Source of the DNA: Pseudovibrio sp. M1P-2-3
GTDB taxonomy: Bacteria; Pseudomonadota; Alphaproteobacteria; Rhizobiales; Stappiaceae
Direction: 5' to 3'
Assembly (NCBI RefSeq): GCF_031501865.1
Contig: NZ_JARRCW010000001.1
Location: forward strand, 4,539,001 to 4,603,000
DNA: 64,000 nt
Below are positions 1 through 9,806 of this stretch, piece after piece. Positions within the stretch are counted from its first letter, which is position 1. Every line of letters starts with the position of its first letter. Under the pieces are notes generated by a model, which had not been told where the DNA came from, made no database searches, and worked only from the letters and a program-made list of their open reading frames with translations. Position numbers and translations under genes: made by a program.

Positions 1-2558
1 CTCTGACTAAACGGGGTAAGCATCAGGGCGAGGATATTCCCATGTGCGGGGTTCCCGTTCATGCCGCTGATGATTACCTGCAAAAACTTATTGGCCTTGG
101 TTTTCGTGTCGCTGTGTGTGAGCAGACTGAAAGTCCTGCTGAGGCCAAAAAACGGGGTGCGAAGTCGGTTGTCCAGCGTGATGTTGTTCGCCTTGTGACA
201 CCGGGAACATTGACCGAAGACCGCCTACTGGATGCGAAGCGCAATAACTATCTGGCTGCCGTTTCACGTTTGAAAGCTGGAGTTGGCGGCGACGCCAACC
301 TGTTTGGCCTTGCGTGGATTGATATGTCTACGGGTTCGTTTCGGGTTGCTGAATCTGATGATGTACGGCTCGGGGCGGACCTTGCACGTATAGAGCCCAG
401 TGAGCTTGTCGTTGCCGACGCTGTTTTGCAAGAACCAGACATTCGTATGGTGCTGGAGGGAGGAAATGCGGCGCTCTCCCCTGTACCTAAAGCTTATTTC
501 GACGGAGCCACAGCGGCCGATCGCCTCTCCTCTTTTTTCGGCGTTGGCACACTGGATGGTTTTGCCAGCTACTCTCGCGCCGAGTTGACAGCTGCTGCCG
601 CTGTTCTGGCCTACATTGAGAAAACTCAATTGGGGGAACGCCCCCTTCTCGACCGCCCGTCCAAGGAAGCTGCAACGGGTCAAATGCTTATTGATCCTGC
701 AACGCGAGCAAACCTTGAGCTGACGCGCACTTTGAGCGGCGAACGACGGGGCAGTTTGCTATCTGCCCTTGATAAAACGGTTACAGGTGCGGGTTCCCGC
801 CTGTTAACCAGCCGTCTGGCAAGCCCGCTGACCGATCCGGATCAGATCAATAAACGCTATGATACTGTAGATTGTTTCACATCCGATACGATGTTGCGGG
901 AAGATGTTCGCTCGCTGTTGAAAGCAGCTCCAGACATGCCCCGTGCGTTGTCTCGCCTTGCCGTAGGGCGCGGTGGACCACGTGATTTGCAAAGCATTGC
1001 TTTAAGCTTGGAAACTGCCCGTGAAATTGCAGGGCTGATTGCGAGCAGTAATGTGCAATCAGTAGAAATTCTGCATGCTTTGGAGTGCTTGAGACAAGCG
1101 CCGCATGAGTTGGGAGAAACGCTGGTTCAGGCCATTGGTGACGAGCCGCCTCTCCTTAAAAGGGATGGTGGATTTGTTGCAAAGGGCTACAACACTGATC
1201 TGGATGAGCTGAAATCCTTACGCGATGAAAGCCGTAAGGTTATTGCGCAGATGCAGGCCGACCTATCCGAGGAACTTGGAGTTCGTTCCTTGAAAATTAA
1301 GCACAATAATGTGCTTGGCTGGTTTATGGAGGCCCCAACAGCCCAATGTGAACCGTTTTCCTCTAATAGTGCGCGCTTTATTCACCGGCAGACTATGGCC
1401 GGCGCCATGCGCTTCACCACCACGGAGCTTGCTGACCTTGAATCCAAGATTGCAAGTGCAGGTGAACGTGCTCTTGCCATTGAGCTGGAAATTTTTGAAG
1501 AGCTCGCCAAAGCGATTATCACGGCAGGCCCAAAAATCAAATCTGCGTCCGATGCTCTGGCCCTGTTAGATGTCTCGATTTCTTTTGCCGTTCTGGCAGA
1601 AGCAGAAAACTACATTCGGCCAATGGTAGATTCTTCACTCGCCTTTGATATTCAAGGCGGACGCCATCCAGTTGTGGAACAGGCACTGCGGAAGACCTCC
1701 GGCGAACAGTTTGTTGCGAACAACGCGAATTTGGGGCCAAGCGGGGATGAACTCGGCCAGATCTGGCTAATTACCGGTCCCAATATGGCTGGTAAATCCA
1801 CATTCTTGAGGCAAAATGCGCTCATTTCCGTTCTTGCCCAGATAGGGTGTTTTGTCCCTGCCGATGCCGCCCACATTGGGGTTGTCGACCGTTTATTCTC
1901 GCGGGTTGGTGCGGCTGACGATTTGGCTCGTGGCCGTTCGACCTTCATGGTGGAAATGGTCGAAACTGCTGCCATTCTCAATCAGGCAACCGAGCGCTCG
2001 CTGGTTATTCTTGATGAAATTGGACGCGGAACAGCGACGTTTGACGGTCTGTCGATTGCTTGGGCGGCTATTGAACACCTGCATGAAACCAATCGTTCCC
2101 GCTCCTTGTTTGCAACACACTACCATGAACTGACGGCGCTTTCGAACCGCTTATCGCGGCTCGACAATGCGACTGTCAGGGTTAAAGAGTGGAATGGAGA
2201 AGTGGTCTTTCTTCATGAAATTGTGCCCGGAGCGGCTGACCGTTCCTATGGTATTCAAGTTGCCAAGTTGGCAGGGCTGCCAAAAGCGGTTGTTCAAAGA
2301 GCGCAGATGGTCCTGACGCAACTGGAAGAGCAGGATCATAAAGGGTCCTCTGAAGCTCTTATTGATGACCTTCCGTTGTTTGCCGGCTTCAACAAGCCTC
2401 TGGAACAGATAGCTGAAACAGAAGTTCAGCAACCTGAAAACAACCAAGTGATTGATTTGCTGGAAACGTTTGACCCTGATGAGATGACACCAAGGCAAGC
2501 ACATGAGGCGCTATATGCGCTCAAGCAATCGCTGAAAGACAAACAAGCTGAAAACTAA
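1..2558 (+). CDS. mutS: DNA mismatch repair protein MutS (5' end outside window)
   Basis: MutS binds mismatches and small loops and couples ATP binding to recruitment of MutL. The reading frame is already open at base 3, ahead of the first ATG at 42, and continues to a TAA at 2556-2558, so the gene starts left of the window. The N-terminal mismatch-contact part with the Phe-x-Glu motif is missing here. What remains covers the connector, core/lever, clamp and ATPase domains. The Walker A motif GPNMAGKST is encoded near 1776-1800 and the Walker B stretch [10 protein letters not shown] near 2000-2030. The THYHEL segment near 2115-2132 is typical of the MutS ATPase. The C-terminal tail ([15 protein letters not shown]) matches the usual tetramerisation tail. 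dut follows at once. Family assignment is secure; only the true start is unknown. Confidence 0.97.
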   Translation, partial: LTKRGKHQGEDIPMCGVPVHAADDYLQKLIGLGFRVAVCEQTESPAEAKKRGAKSVVQRDVVRLVTPGTLTEDRLLDAKRNNYLAAVSRLKAGVGGDANLFGLAWIDMSTGSFRVAESDDVRLGADLARIEPSELVVADAVLQEPDIRMVLEGGNAALSPVPKAYFDGATAADRLSSFFGVGTLDGFASYSRAELTAAAAVLAYIEKTQLGERPLLDRPSKEAATGQMLIDPATRANLELTRTLSGERRGSLLSALDKTVTGAGSRLLTSRLASPLTDPDQINKRYDTVDCFTSDTMLREDVRSLLKAAPDMPRALSRLAVGRGGPRDLQSIALSLETAREIAGLIASSNVQSVEILHALECLRQAPHELGETLVQAIGDEPPLLKRDGGFVAKGYNTDLDELKSLRDESRKVIAQMQADLSEELGVRSLKIKHNNVLGWFMEAPTAQCEPFSSNSARFIHRQTMAGAMRFTTTELADLESKIASAGERALAIELEIFEELAKAIITAGPKIKSASDALALLDVSISFAVLAEAENYIRPMVDSSLAFDIQGGRHPVVEQALRKTSGEQFVANNANLGPSGDELGQIWLITGPNMAGKSTFLRQNALISVLAQIGCFVPADAAHIGVVDRLFSRVGAADDLARGRSTFMVEMVETAAILNQATERSLVILDEIGRGTATFDGLSIAWAAIEHLHETNRSRSLFATHYHELTALSNRLSRLDNATVRVKEWNGEVVFLHEIVPGAADRSYGIQVAKLAGLPKAVVQRAQMVLTQLEEQDHKGSSEALIDDLPLFAGFNKPLEQIAETEVQQPENNQVIDLLETFDPDEMTPRQAHEALYALKQSLKDKQAEN

Positions 2559-2570
2559 AGATTGATGGTC

Positions 2571-3017
2571 ATGAGTAGTTTAAAAATCAAACGCCTAGCA
2601 AATAATCAGGACTTGGCTCTTCCCGCCTATGAGTCCTTGGATGCCGCCGGTATGGACCTGAGGGCCGCCAATTTTGACCCCATTGAACTATTGCCCGGCG
2701 AGCATGCTTTGATTGAGACAGGCTTATCAATGGAGATACCTAGAGGGTTTGAGGGGCAAGTTCGTCCTCGCTCTGGTTTGGCAGCAAAACACGCAGTGAC
2801 AGTGCTGAACTCCCCTGGAACTGTCGATTCTGATTATCGTGGTGAAGTGAAGGTGATCCTCATTAATCACGGAAGGAAGCCTTTCATAATTGAACGCGGT
2901 ATGCGGATAGCTCAAATGGTAATTGCTCCTGTTGTTCAAATGGCAACTGAGGAAGTGACCGAACTGGATGAGACAGATCGGGGAACTGGCGGCTTCGGTT
3001 CCTCTGGAAGTCACTAG
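2571..3017 (+). CDS. dut: Deoxyuridine 5'-triphosphate nucleotidohydrolase (dUTPase)
   Basis: Hydrolyses dUTP to dUMP and pyrophosphate, keeping uracil out of DNA and feeding dTMP synthesis; the family is a homotrimer. All five dUTPase motifs are visible in the 148-residue product: AGMDLRA (26-32), PRSGLA (66-71), [10 protein letters not shown] (83-92, with the catalytic Asp), RGMRIAQM (109-116) and the C-terminal glycine-rich arm [10 protein letters not shown] (137-146). Length is normal for the bacterial trimeric family. It starts a dozen bases after the mutS stop, so it is probably co-transcribed with mutS. ATG codons at 2565 and 2571 are both possible and neither has a strong Shine-Dalgarno; I chose 2571. 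A palindromic repeat and a strong hairpin follow the stop. Confidence 0.95.
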   Translation: MSSLKIKRLANNQDLALPAYESLDAAGMDLRAANFDPIELLPGEHALIETGLSMEIPRGFEGQVRPRSGLAAKHAVTVLNSPGTVDSDYRGEVKVILINHGRKPFIIERGMRIAQMVIAPVVQMATEEVTELDETDRGTGGFGSSGSH

Positions 3018-3018
3018 A

Positions 3019-3072
3019 GTGTATCGCCGAAAAGTGGATGACGGTTTTCGGTTAAAGATACGCGCCTAAACA
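3019..3072 (+). repeat. Palindromic intergenic repeat, family 1, copy 1
   Basis: A 54-bp unit beginning GTGTATCGCC and ending CGCGCCTAAACA. About 47 of 54 positions match a second copy at 8493-8546 in the same orientation. It contains nested inverted repeats: an outer GTATC/GATAC pair and an inner CCGAAAA/TTTTCGG pair, so the transcript would fold. Resembles the short palindromic repeats common between genes in Rhizobiales. Confidence 0.7.
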
Positions 3073-3077
3073 ACAGG

Positions 3078-3120
3078 TTAAGGCATTGAGCTGTTTCAAT
3101 GAAACGTCTCAATGCCTTAA
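3078..3120 (+). terminator. Strong hairpin after dut, terminator-like
   Basis: A perfect 13-bp inverted repeat (TTAAGGCATTGAG at 3078-3090 against CTCAATGCCTTAA at 3108-3120), with a further GTTTC/GAAAC pair inside the loop. It lies between dut and the HAD gene and probably ends the mutS-dut transcript. There is no long T run, so it may instead be a transcript-stabilising structure. Confidence 0.6.
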
Positions 3121-3143
3121 GGTCTTATTGGGAGTAACTCATC

Positions 3144-3800
3144 ATGCCTCCAAGATTGGTAATTTTTGATTGTGACGGTGTTTTGGTAGATACCGAAACG
3201 ATTGCCAATGAAATCCTATCAAGATTTGCTGAGGACTTGGGGTTAGACCTGTCCCCTGAGGAGTGCCAAAGACGCTTTCAGGGGTTGTCTTTAGGGGCTG
3301 TGAAGGGAGAGCTGGAAACGCTTTCAGCTTGTCTTCTGCCTATCAACTGGATCGATCAGGTTCGGCAAGCGGATATAAAGGCATTTCAAAAAGGCATAGA
3401 CCCTATCGCGAATATTGAAGGCCAGATATTGAGATTGAAAGAGTGCTCTGTTCCCTTTTGTGTTGCCTCCTCCGGAAGCTATGCAAAAATGCACACCACG
3501 CTTGGGGCAGCTGGTTTACTTAAATATTTTCAAGAGGTTCTCTATTCCGCTCAAGATGTTGAAAATGGTAAGCCCGCGCCCGATGTGTTCCTCTATGCGG
3601 CCCGTGAAATGGGATACACTCCCGATCAGTGCGTTGTCATAGAAGATAGTATGGCGGGCATAGTCGGGGCAAAGGCCGCAGGCATGAGTGTCTTGGCGTA
3701 TATGCAGAATTCTTTTTTGGATCAAGAGCAAGTCATCGGTTCTGGAGCTACGCCTTTTTCAGATATGAGGGAGCTTCCGAGGCTTTTACACTTATTATAG
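3144..3800 (+). CDS. HAD-superfamily hydrolase (phosphoglycolate phosphatase/beta-phosphoglucomutase-like)
   Basis: A 218-residue HAD subfamily IA enzyme. Motif I is IFDCDGVLVDTE at residues 7-18, with Asp9 as nucleophile and Asp11 as acid/base. The motif III lysine lies in NGKPAPDVF and the motif IV acidic pair in VIEDSMAG, with the usual helical cap inserted between motifs I and II. Family members dephosphorylate small sugar phosphates or act as sugar phosphomutases; the substrate cannot be read from sequence. The ATG at 3144 is preceded by a GGGAG-type ribosome site. It stands alone between dut and cysK, separated from dut by a hairpin. Confidence 0.85.
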   Translation: MPPRLVIFDCDGVLVDTETIANEILSRFAEDLGLDLSPEECQRRFQGLSLGAVKGELETLSACLLPINWIDQVRQADIKAFQKGIDPIANIEGQILRLKECSVPFCVASSGSYAKMHTTLGAAGLLKYFQEVLYSAQDVENGKPAPDVFLYAAREMGYTPDQCVVIEDSMAGIVGAKAAGMSVLAYMQNSFLDQEQVIGSGATPFSDMRELPRLLHLL

Positions 3801-3984
3801 AATTCTAATATCTACTTTAATGGGCATGTATTTCTAAATTTATAGCCGGTTCTGGTAGTAAATTTCTTTTTGGTTTGGTTTTACTATTTATCTAGCCTAG
3901 CCTCATTCAAATATGCGTCCTAAAGTGCATTCAAGATAATTTGTATCACCTAGATTGATCTAATAATAAACTTGGAGGATTTCG

Positions 3985-4947
3985 ATGAGTGCTTCAGCAG
4001 CTGGCCGCGGCAAAATTTATTCTTCTATCACCGAAACAATCGGCAATACACCAATTGTTCGTTTGGATCGCTTAGCTACAAAGCATGGAGTTAAGGCAAA
4101 TATTCTAGCCAAACTAGAGTTCTTTAATCCGATCTCCAGCGTGAAAGACCGCATTGGTGTCGCCATGGTTGAGGCGATGGAGGAAGCAGGTAAAATAAGC
4201 CCAGGTCAAACAACTCTTATTGAGCCGACCTCTGGTAATACCGGAATTGCTCTTGCTTTTGTCGCTGCTTCGAAAGGATACCGTCTTATCCTTGTTATGC
4301 CTGAAACCATGTCGGTTGAACGGCGTAAGATGCTCAAGCTCTTGGGAGCAGAACTCGTTTTGACCGAGGGAGCAAAGGGCATGAAGGGCGCAATTGCTAA
4401 GGCAGATGAATTGTGCACGCAGATACCGGATTCTGTTATTCCGCAGCAGTTTGAAAACCCTGCCAACCCAGAAATTCACCGCAAGACGACTGCGGAAGAA
4501 ATCTGGAATGATACCAGTGGCAATGTGGATGCGTTTGTTTCGGGAATTGGGACAGGCGGGACCATTACCGGTGTGTCGCAGGTTTTGAAGAAAAAGAATC
4601 CTGATCTACATGTTGTTGCGGTAGAGCCTTCGGCTAGTCCTGTTCTGTCTGGCGGTGAACCGGGTCCCCATAAGATTCAAGGTATCGGTGCAGGCTTTGC
4701 TCCTGCTGTTCTGGACACTTCTGTTTACGATGAAGTTGTTACAGTGGAAAATGAGAGAGCTTTCGAACTGGCTCGGGAAGTCGCACGGACCGAAGGTATT
4801 CCAGTTGGGATTTCTTCCGGCGCAGCTTTATCTGCGGCGATTGAAGTCGGACAACGTGAGGAAATGGTGGGCAAGAATATTGTCGTCATTATTCCAAGTT
4901 TTGCGGAGCGGTACTTATCAACCGCGCTGTTTGAAGGCATGGAATAA
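3985..4947 (+). CDS. cysK: Cysteine synthase A (O-acetylserine sulfhydrylase)
   Basis: PLP enzyme that makes L-cysteine from O-acetylserine and sulfide in the cytoplasm. The PLP lysine is Lys54 in SSVKDRIG and the substrate loop TSGNTGIA follows about 30 residues later. [10 protein letters not shown] is the phosphate-binding glycine loop and GISSGAA lies near the C-terminus. At 320 residues it is normal for CysK and lacks a CBS domain, so it is not a cystathionine beta-synthase. A GGAGG site (about 3973-3977) precedes the ATG. The 184-bp upstream gap and the terminator downstream suggest a single-gene transcript. CysM is the alternative, but the fit is better to CysK. Confidence 0.93.
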   Translation: MSASAAGRGKIYSSITETIGNTPIVRLDRLATKHGVKANILAKLEFFNPISSVKDRIGVAMVEAMEEAGKISPGQTTLIEPTSGNTGIALAFVAASKGYRLILVMPETMSVERRKMLKLLGAELVLTEGAKGMKGAIAKADELCTQIPDSVIPQQFENPANPEIHRKTTAEEIWNDTSGNVDAFVSGIGTGGTITGVSQVLKKKNPDLHVVAVEPSASPVLSGGEPGPHKIQGIGAGFAPAVLDTSVYDEVVTVENERAFELAREVARTEGIPVGISSGAALSAAIEVGQREEMVGKNIVVIIPSFAERYLSTALFEGME

Positions 4948-4959
4948 TTGAAGGACCAG

Positions 4960-4983
4960 AAAAGAGGGGTACCCCCCTCTTTT
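4960..4983. terminator. Bidirectional rho-independent terminator between cysK and folC
   Basis: A perfect 10-bp stem, AAAAGAGGGG (4960-4969) with CCCCTCTTTT (4974-4983), and a 4-base loop. The A and T ends make it work as an intrinsic terminator on both strands. It lies between the convergent cysK and folC genes. Confidence 0.9.
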
Positions 4984-5012
4984 CCTATGTTATTTCTATA
5001 TCGAAATGAATT

Positions 5013-6338
5013 TTATTCTGGTGGAGTTCCATTGAGCTTGAGGAGCTCACCGGCCAGATACAAAGAGCCACAAAACAGGATACGAGCAGGCTGGTCAAGT
5101 TTCTCCAGCTTCTTGTTCAAGTCAGTCAAAGCTTCTGAGAGAGTTGAAAACTGAGATGCTTTCAGGCGGGCGGCCTTGGCAAAGGCTTTTATTTCCTCAG
5201 GTGGGCGACCAGCATTTGTTGAAGAAAGCGGAATGCAATAGACATGACTGACCAAACCTTCAAAACACTGGTAGAATCCGATCGGATCTTTGGTTTGCAT
5301 CATTCCGCTCACCAGAAAGACGGGCTTTGGAGCCTTTTCTTCCAAATCAGCAAGAAATGACGAGATGACCTCACCAGCCTGAGGGTTATGTCCCCCATCT
5401 ATCCATATCTCGGTCGACTCGGGAAGAAGTTTGAGAAGATCTCCCTTGTAAAGGGGTTGCAGGCGGGCTGGCCACTTTGCCTTGCGCAGAGCTTTCTCGC
5501 ATGATTGCTGTTCATCGATGTCTGACAGAAGACCTGTTGTTCTCAACGCTGCAATTGCAAGGCCAGCATTATCGACCTGATGGTGTCCGGCAAGTTTGGG
5601 CATGGAGAACTCCAAGAGTCCCTGCTCATCTTGATAAACCAGACGTCCTCCCTCCTCCCAGCAGACAAACTCCTGTCCGGAGAAATAGATTTGTGCTTGG
5701 CACCTTTGTGCCTGTCTTTCGATCACCCTGTGGGGCGCATTGGTCTGCTGTGCACTAACAATAGGTCGCCCCCGCTTTATGATCCCTGCTTTTTCTTTCG
5801 CGATGTCCTCTAGGTTATTTCCTAAGAAGTTCTCGTGGTCTTTGGCGATGGGGGTTATCACGCTGACTAAGGGGGTATTAATGACATTTGTTGCATCAAG
5901 CTTTCCGCCAAGCCCCACTTCAAGAACCAGATAGTCTGCGCGGTCACTAGCAAAAAGCCACAGGGCGGCAGCGGTGGTTGCTTCAAAGAAGGTAATGGAT
6001 TGCCCTGCTGCTGCTTTTTCTACAGCTTCCAAAGCCTCAAGAAGCCTTTCATCTTCAACAAACTTGCCTGTTGATCCTAACCGGATGCGTTCGTTGAATG
6101 AAACAAGATGCGGAGAGGAGTAAACGTGAACGCGTTTGCCAAGGCTTTCCAATAGAGCACGAATAAATGCGCTTGTGGAACCCTTTCCGTTGGTACCTGC
6201 AACGTGAAACACTGGAGGCAGGTGCTTTTCAGGGTTTCCCAAAGCATCAAGCACTCTGGTCATACGCTCCAGCGAAAGGTCAATTTCGGCTGGATGTAAT
6301 TTCATTAGTCGTTCAAGGGCGTTTTCTACAAGGTTCAT
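5013..6338 (-). CDS. folC: Bifunctional folylpolyglutamate synthase / dihydrofolate synthase
   Basis: Adds glutamate to dihydropteroate and to reduced folates in the cytoplasm. It is a Mur-ligase-like ATPase: the P-loop HVAGTNGKGSTSAF is near residue 50, SSPHLVSFNERI follows, and the central FEATTAAA/VLEVGLGGKLDATNV segments are typical of FolC. The frame is open to 6500, but I place the start at the ATG at 6338 (MNLVENALERL). The usual family N-terminus aligns there, and a rho-independent terminator for accD lies just upstream at 6373-6403, which a longer start would have to read through. That gives 441 residues, normal for FolC. accD lies immediately upstream in the same direction. Confidence 0.92.
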   Translation of the reverse strand: MNLVENALERLMKLHPAEIDLSLERMTRVLDALGNPEKHLPPVFHVAGTNGKGSTSAFIRALLESLGKRVHVYSSPHLVSFNERIRLGSTGKFVEDERLLEALEAVEKAAAGQSITFFEATTAAALWLFASDRADYLVLEVGLGGKLDATNVINTPLVSVITPIAKDHENFLGNNLEDIAKEKAGIIKRGRPIVSAQQTNAPHRVIERQAQRCQAQIYFSGQEFVCWEEGGRLVYQDEQGLLEFSMPKLAGHHQVDNAGLAIAALRTTGLLSDIDEQQSCEKALRKAKWPARLQPLYKGDLLKLLPESTEIWIDGGHNPQAGEVISSFLADLEEKAPKPVFLVSGMMQTKDPIGFYQCFEGLVSHVYCIPLSSTNAGRPPEEIKAFAKAARLKASQFSTLSEALTDLNKKLEKLDQPARILFCGSLYLAGELLKLNGTPPE

Positions 6339-6372
6339 GGGGTGCAGCTGCCTTGAGTATTCATTGAAGGGT

Positions 6373-6403
6373 AAAGAAAAAGTCCGGCTCAACAAGCCGG
6401 ACT
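6373..6403 (-). terminator. Rho-independent terminator after accD
   Basis: On the - strand AGTCCGGCT and AGCCGGACT form a perfect 9-bp stem (6381-6389 with 6395-6403) followed by a T-rich tract (complement of 6373-6380). It lies between the accD stop and the folC start, so folC likely depends on read-through or its own promoter. Confidence 0.85.
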
Positions 6404-6447
6404 CTATCATAAAACAGGGAAATTGGGAGTTTCTTAGAAAATCACAA

Positions 6448-7377
6448 TTAGCCTTGTGCTGTGCTTTCGGTTGAAGGCAAGACCTCCGTGGAGGGCACAT
6501 CTGTCACTTCTTGTGGCGGAATACTTTTATCCCGCTTCATCAAAATGTTACAGGTTCGCGAAATGGTTTCTTTTATTTCGTGACGATGAACGACCATGTC
6601 CACCATACCATGTTCCCAAAGATATTCGGAACGCTGGAAACCTTCTGGAAGTTTTTCACGAATGGTTTGCTCGATAACCCGTTGACCTGCAAAGCCAATC
6701 AATGCACCTGGCTCGGCAATATGCACATCGCCCAGCATTGCATAGGAAGCTGTTACGCCGCCGGTTGTCGGGTTGGTCAGCACAACAATGTAAGGCAGGC
6801 CAGCGTCGCGCAGCATTTGCACGCCAACTGTTGTACGGGGCAACTGCATCAAAGACAAAATGCCTTCTTGCATGCGTGCTCCGCCCGAGGCTGCGAACAT
6901 AATAAACGGTGTCTTGTTTTCGACAGCCGTTTCCATGCCTTTGATGATTGCATCACCAGCAGCCATGCCTAATGAGCCACCCATAAAGGCAAAGTCTTGT
7001 GCGGCTGCGGTCATTTCAAGACCATTCACCTTACCTTTGCCCACGAGGACGGAATCATCCAGATTTGTTTTGGCTTTCGCATCTTTCAGACGATCAACAT
7101 AGCGCTTTTGATCGCGAAATTTGAGTGGATCCAAAGCAACTTCTGGCGTTTCAACTTTATCGTATTTCCCCTCATCAAAGAAATACTCAAAGCGCTTTGC
7201 CCCTGAAATGCGCATATGGAAATTAGAGTTTGGAATAACCCATTGGTTAGCTTCCAAATCCCTATGAAATACCATTTCGCCCGTTTCAGGGCATTTAATC
7301 CAAAGGTTCTCCGGCATTTCGCGCTTTTCAAGAAAGCTGCGAATTTTCGGTCGAACGACGTTGTTAATCCAGTTCAC
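6448..7377 (-). CDS. accD: Acetyl-CoA carboxylase, carboxyltransferase subunit beta
   Basis: Beta half of the carboxyltransferase that makes malonyl-CoA, the committed step of fatty-acid synthesis; it pairs with AccA, which is not in this window. The crotonase-like core is well conserved, with [30 protein letters not shown] and [12 protein letters not shown]. At 309 residues it is of normal length. The four-cysteine zinc ribbon of the Escherichia coli protein is reduced to one cysteine ([10 protein letters not shown], near residue 29). From memory this is the usual form in Rhizobiales. The neighbouring trpA and folC give the common alphaproteobacterial order trpA-accD-folC. A terminator follows the stop. 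Confidence 0.95.
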   Translation of the reverse strand: MNWINNVVRPKIRSFLEKREMPENLWIKCPETGEMVFHRDLEANQWVIPNSNFHMRISGAKRFEYFFDEGKYDKVETPEVALDPLKFRDQKRYVDRLKDAKAKTNLDDSVLVGKGKVNGLEMTAAAQDFAFMGGSLGMAAGDAIIKGMETAVENKTPFIMFAASGGARMQEGILSLMQLPRTTVGVQMLRDAGLPYIVVLTNPTTGGVTASYAMLGDVHIAEPGALIGFAGQRVIEQTIREKLPEGFQRSEYLWEHGMVDMVVHRHEIKETISRTCNILMKRDKSIPPQEVTDVPSTEVLPSTESTAQG

Positions 7378-7450
7378 GGGCAGCCCCGCCAGTTGTTGAT
7401 GTTATTGTATGTTGGGCAGCACAATACTCTGCGCTGCCAAAGTTGAAAGT

Positions 7451-8281
7451 CTAGCTTCTAGCTTTTTCGACGCCAGAACGTAAAGACTTTACGATGTCAG
7501 TAACCGCAGTTACCGTTTGCGCTGTTGGTTTCTCATTCTGGTCCAAGCTCTTGCGAACTGCTTCAACCAGAACTGAACCTACGACAACGCCATCGGCGTC
7601 TTTTCCGATTGTAGCCGCATCTTCGGCAGTTTTAACGCCAAACCCTACAGCAACGGGCAAATCGGTATACTTCTTTATACGTTTAACCGCAGTGGCAACA
7701 TCAGCTTTATTTTTTATCTCAGAGCCGGTAACCCCAGTTACCGATACGTAATAAACAAAGCCTGATGTATTTTTCAAGATTGTCGGTAGCCGGACATCAT
7801 CTGATGTAGGTGTGGCTAAACGGATAAAATTCAAGCCCCCTTCAAGGGCTGGAATACATAATTCGTGATCTTCTTCAGCAGGAACATCCACGATGATGAG
7901 CCCATCGGCGCCTGCATCCTTAGCTTCTTTAACAAAGTTTGTAGAGCCACGGACATAGATGGGGTTATAATATCCCATCAGTACAATAGGAGTTGTATTG
8001 TCCTTCTTGCGAAACTCTCGAACCATTTGCAGGGTTTTATCCATGGTTTGGCCATTAGATAAAGCGCGCTGGCTAGCAAGCTGAATTGGAATACCTTCCG
8101 CCATCGGGTCAGAAAACGGCATTCCGAGCTCGATTATATCACTACCAGCAGCAGGAAGAGCACCCAGTATCTCACTTGACACTTCTAAGTCGGGATCTCC
8201 AGCCGTAATAAAGGTTACGAGTGCAGGACGCCCCTCTTTTTTTAGAGATGCAAAGCATTGGTCTATTCGAGTTTCTGTCAT
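7451..8281 (-). CDS. trpA: Tryptophan synthase alpha chain
   Basis: Cleaves indole-3-glycerol phosphate to indole and glyceraldehyde 3-phosphate, passing indole to TrpB. The TIM-barrel is full length (276 residues). Conserved points are catalytic Glu51 (E49 in the E. coli enzyme) in [11 protein letters not shown], the tyrosine in [12 protein letters not shown], and the phosphate loops VGFGV and VVVGS. The second catalytic acid, Asp60 of E. coli, is replaced by Glu62 here (MAEGIPIQ where most enzymes have ADGP). No trpB or trpF lies beside it, although trpF-trpB-trpA-accD is the usual alphaproteobacterial order; trpS comes next after about 310 bp. It is probably co-transcribed with accD, 73 bp downstream. 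Confidence 0.93.
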   Translation of the reverse strand: MTETRIDQCFASLKKEGRPALVTFITAGDPDLEVSSEILGALPAAGSDIIELGMPFSDPMAEGIPIQLASQRALSNGQTMDKTLQMVREFRKKDNTTPIVLMGYYNPIYVRGSTNFVKEAKDAGADGLIIVDVPAEEDHELCIPALEGGLNFIRLATPTSDDVRLPTILKNTSGFVYYVSVTGVTGSEIKNKADVATAVKRIKKYTDLPVAVGFGVKTAEDAATIGKDADGVVVGSVLVEAVRKSLDQNEKPTAQTVTAVTDIVKSLRSGVEKARS

Positions 8282-8492
8282 ACAGCTCCAGCCACCTGTA
8301 GAGTTTCGAAGGAAAGTTCTATGAATTCTTCAACATAGGATGTAGGCGGCAAGGTGGCAATCTGTCAACAAGCATACATGTATAGCCGTATTTTAACCAA
8401 CTATTCTCTGTTGTTTACAGGTTTGTTTGAAAGAAACGAGGTTTACCTTATCGGCAGTGTAGAGGTGAACGGGAGACTATCAGAGGATTAAT

Positions 8493-8546
8493 GTGTATCG
8501 CCTAAAAGTGGATATCGGTTTCCGGCTAAAGACACGCGCCCAAACA
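8493..8546 (+). repeat. Palindromic intergenic repeat, family 1, copy 2
   Basis: About 87 percent identical by eye to the copy at 3019-3072 and in the same orientation, starting GTGTATCGCC and ending CGCGCCCAAACA. The inner CCTAAAA/TTTCCGG pairing is weaker than in copy 1. Confidence 0.7.
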
Positions 8547-8551
8547 CTACT

Positions 8552-8582
8552 TTAAGCCCCCACTCTTAGTATGGGGGCTTAA
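8552..8582 (-). terminator. Hairpin after trpS
   Basis: A perfect 11-bp stem, TTAAGCCCCCA (8552-8562) with TGGGGGCTTAA (8572-8582) and a 9-base loop, 11 bp downstream of the trpS stop. The following T tract is poor, so efficiency is uncertain. Confidence 0.65.
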
Positions 8583-8593
8583 TTAAGGGATGC

Positions 8594-9673
8594 TTATCGG
8601 CGGACTTCCAGGAAGCCCAGGATACGACGTACATCGTGCAGAATAGGTTCCGCAATTTCTGAGGCACGCTCTGCGCCATCACGTAGAACCGCCTCGATAC
8701 TTTGAGGATCATCCATCAAACGGCGCATTTCGTCAGCCATTGGCGCCAGCTTGGTGACGGCCAGTTCAGAAAGGGCTGGCTTGAATGCTGAGAACTGCTG
8801 TCCGCCAAAATCAGCGAGTACCTTACTCTTACTGTCTCCGCTCAGGGCTGCATAGATACCAACCAGATTGTCAGCTTCTTTGCGACCTTCCAGCCCGCCG
8901 ACTTCGCTTGGAAGCGGCTCTGCGTCTGTCTTTGCTTTTTTGATCTTCTTCGCGATCATGTCAGCATCATCGGTCAGATTGATGCGGGAAAGATCAGAGG
9001 GGTCAGACTTTGACATTTTCTTAGAACCATCCCGCAGACTCATAATGCGTGTTGCAGGTCCTGCAATCATTGGTTCTGTAATTGGAAAATACAGTTCATC
9101 TGGCGATTCTGGCGATGGATTTGGGTTCGCAACGCCAAGTCCAAGCTCTTTGATACGCTCTGCAAAGTCGTTGTTGAACTTCTGTGCAATATCGCGTGTC
9201 AGCTCGAGATGTTGTTTTTGGTCATCACCCACAGGAACATGAGTTGCGCGATAAGCCAAAATATCGGCAGCCATCAAATTTGGATAGGCAAACAGGCCAA
9301 CGGAAGCGTTTTCGGCGTTCTTTCCGGCTTTATCTTTGAACTGGGTCATCCGTTTCAACCAGCCCATACGAGCGATACAGTTGAAAATCCAAGCCAGTTC
9401 TGTGTGCTCTCGAACCTGACTTTGGTTGAAGATAATCGCTTTCTTTGGATCTACGCCAGCTGCAAGATAAGCTGCAGTAACCTCGCGGGTGCTGTGCGTT
9501 AACTCCTCCGGGTTTTGCCATACAGTGATAGCGTGGGAATCCACGACACAGTACATGGAGGGCATTTGGTCCTGTAATGGAACAAACCGTGAGATAGCGC
9601 CGAGGTAATTTCCAAGGTGCAGGTTACCAGTGGGTTGAACACCGGAGAAAACGCGAGGCTGAAAAGCCGACAT
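8594..9673 (-). CDS. trpS: Tryptophanyl-tRNA synthetase
   Basis: Class I aminoacyl-tRNA synthetase charging tRNA-Trp in the cytoplasm. The HIGH-type signature appears as HLGN at residues 19-22 after GVQPTGNL, and KMSKS is at 219-223 in [25 protein letters not shown] is the typical TrpRS active-site helix. At 359 residues it is normal for the alphaproteobacterial form. A GGGAAAT stretch precedes the ATG. It lies downstream of murJ with a 133-bp gap and is often found next to murJ in this class. Confidence 0.96.
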   Translation of the reverse strand: MSAFQPRVFSGVQPTGNLHLGNYLGAISRFVPLQDQMPSMYCVVDSHAITVWQNPEELTHSTREVTAAYLAAGVDPKKAIIFNQSQVREHTELAWIFNCIARMGWLKRMTQFKDKAGKNAENASVGLFAYPNLMAADILAYRATHVPVGDDQKQHLELTRDIAQKFNNDFAERIKELGLGVANPNPSPESPDELYFPITEPMIAGPATRIMSLRDGSKKMSKSDPSDLSRINLTDDADMIAKKIKKAKTDAEPLPSEVGGLEGRKEADNLVGIYAALSGDSKSKVLADFGGQQFSAFKPALSELAVTKLAPMADEMRRLMDDPQSIEAVLRDGAERASEIAEPILHDVRRILGFLEVRR

Positions 9674-9806
9674 AATTTATTTCCCTAATAGCTTCGGCCT
9701 GTTGGAAGGGCCTGTGGGGGCGCGCATTTACTGCGCAAAACGGGGTGTTTTATGAACATGTACACCAAAAAGCGCAAGCGAAAACTGTTTCATAGATTCC
9801 CTTGGC

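Larger units (their letters stand above)
8282..8593. other. 312-bp gap between trpA and trpS
   Basis: No credible gene. It holds the presumed trpA-accD promoter on the - strand near 8290-8400, one copy of repeat family 1 (8493-8546) and a hairpin next to the trpS stop. This is where trpB would be expected in related genomes; I see no trace of it. Confidence 0.6.
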
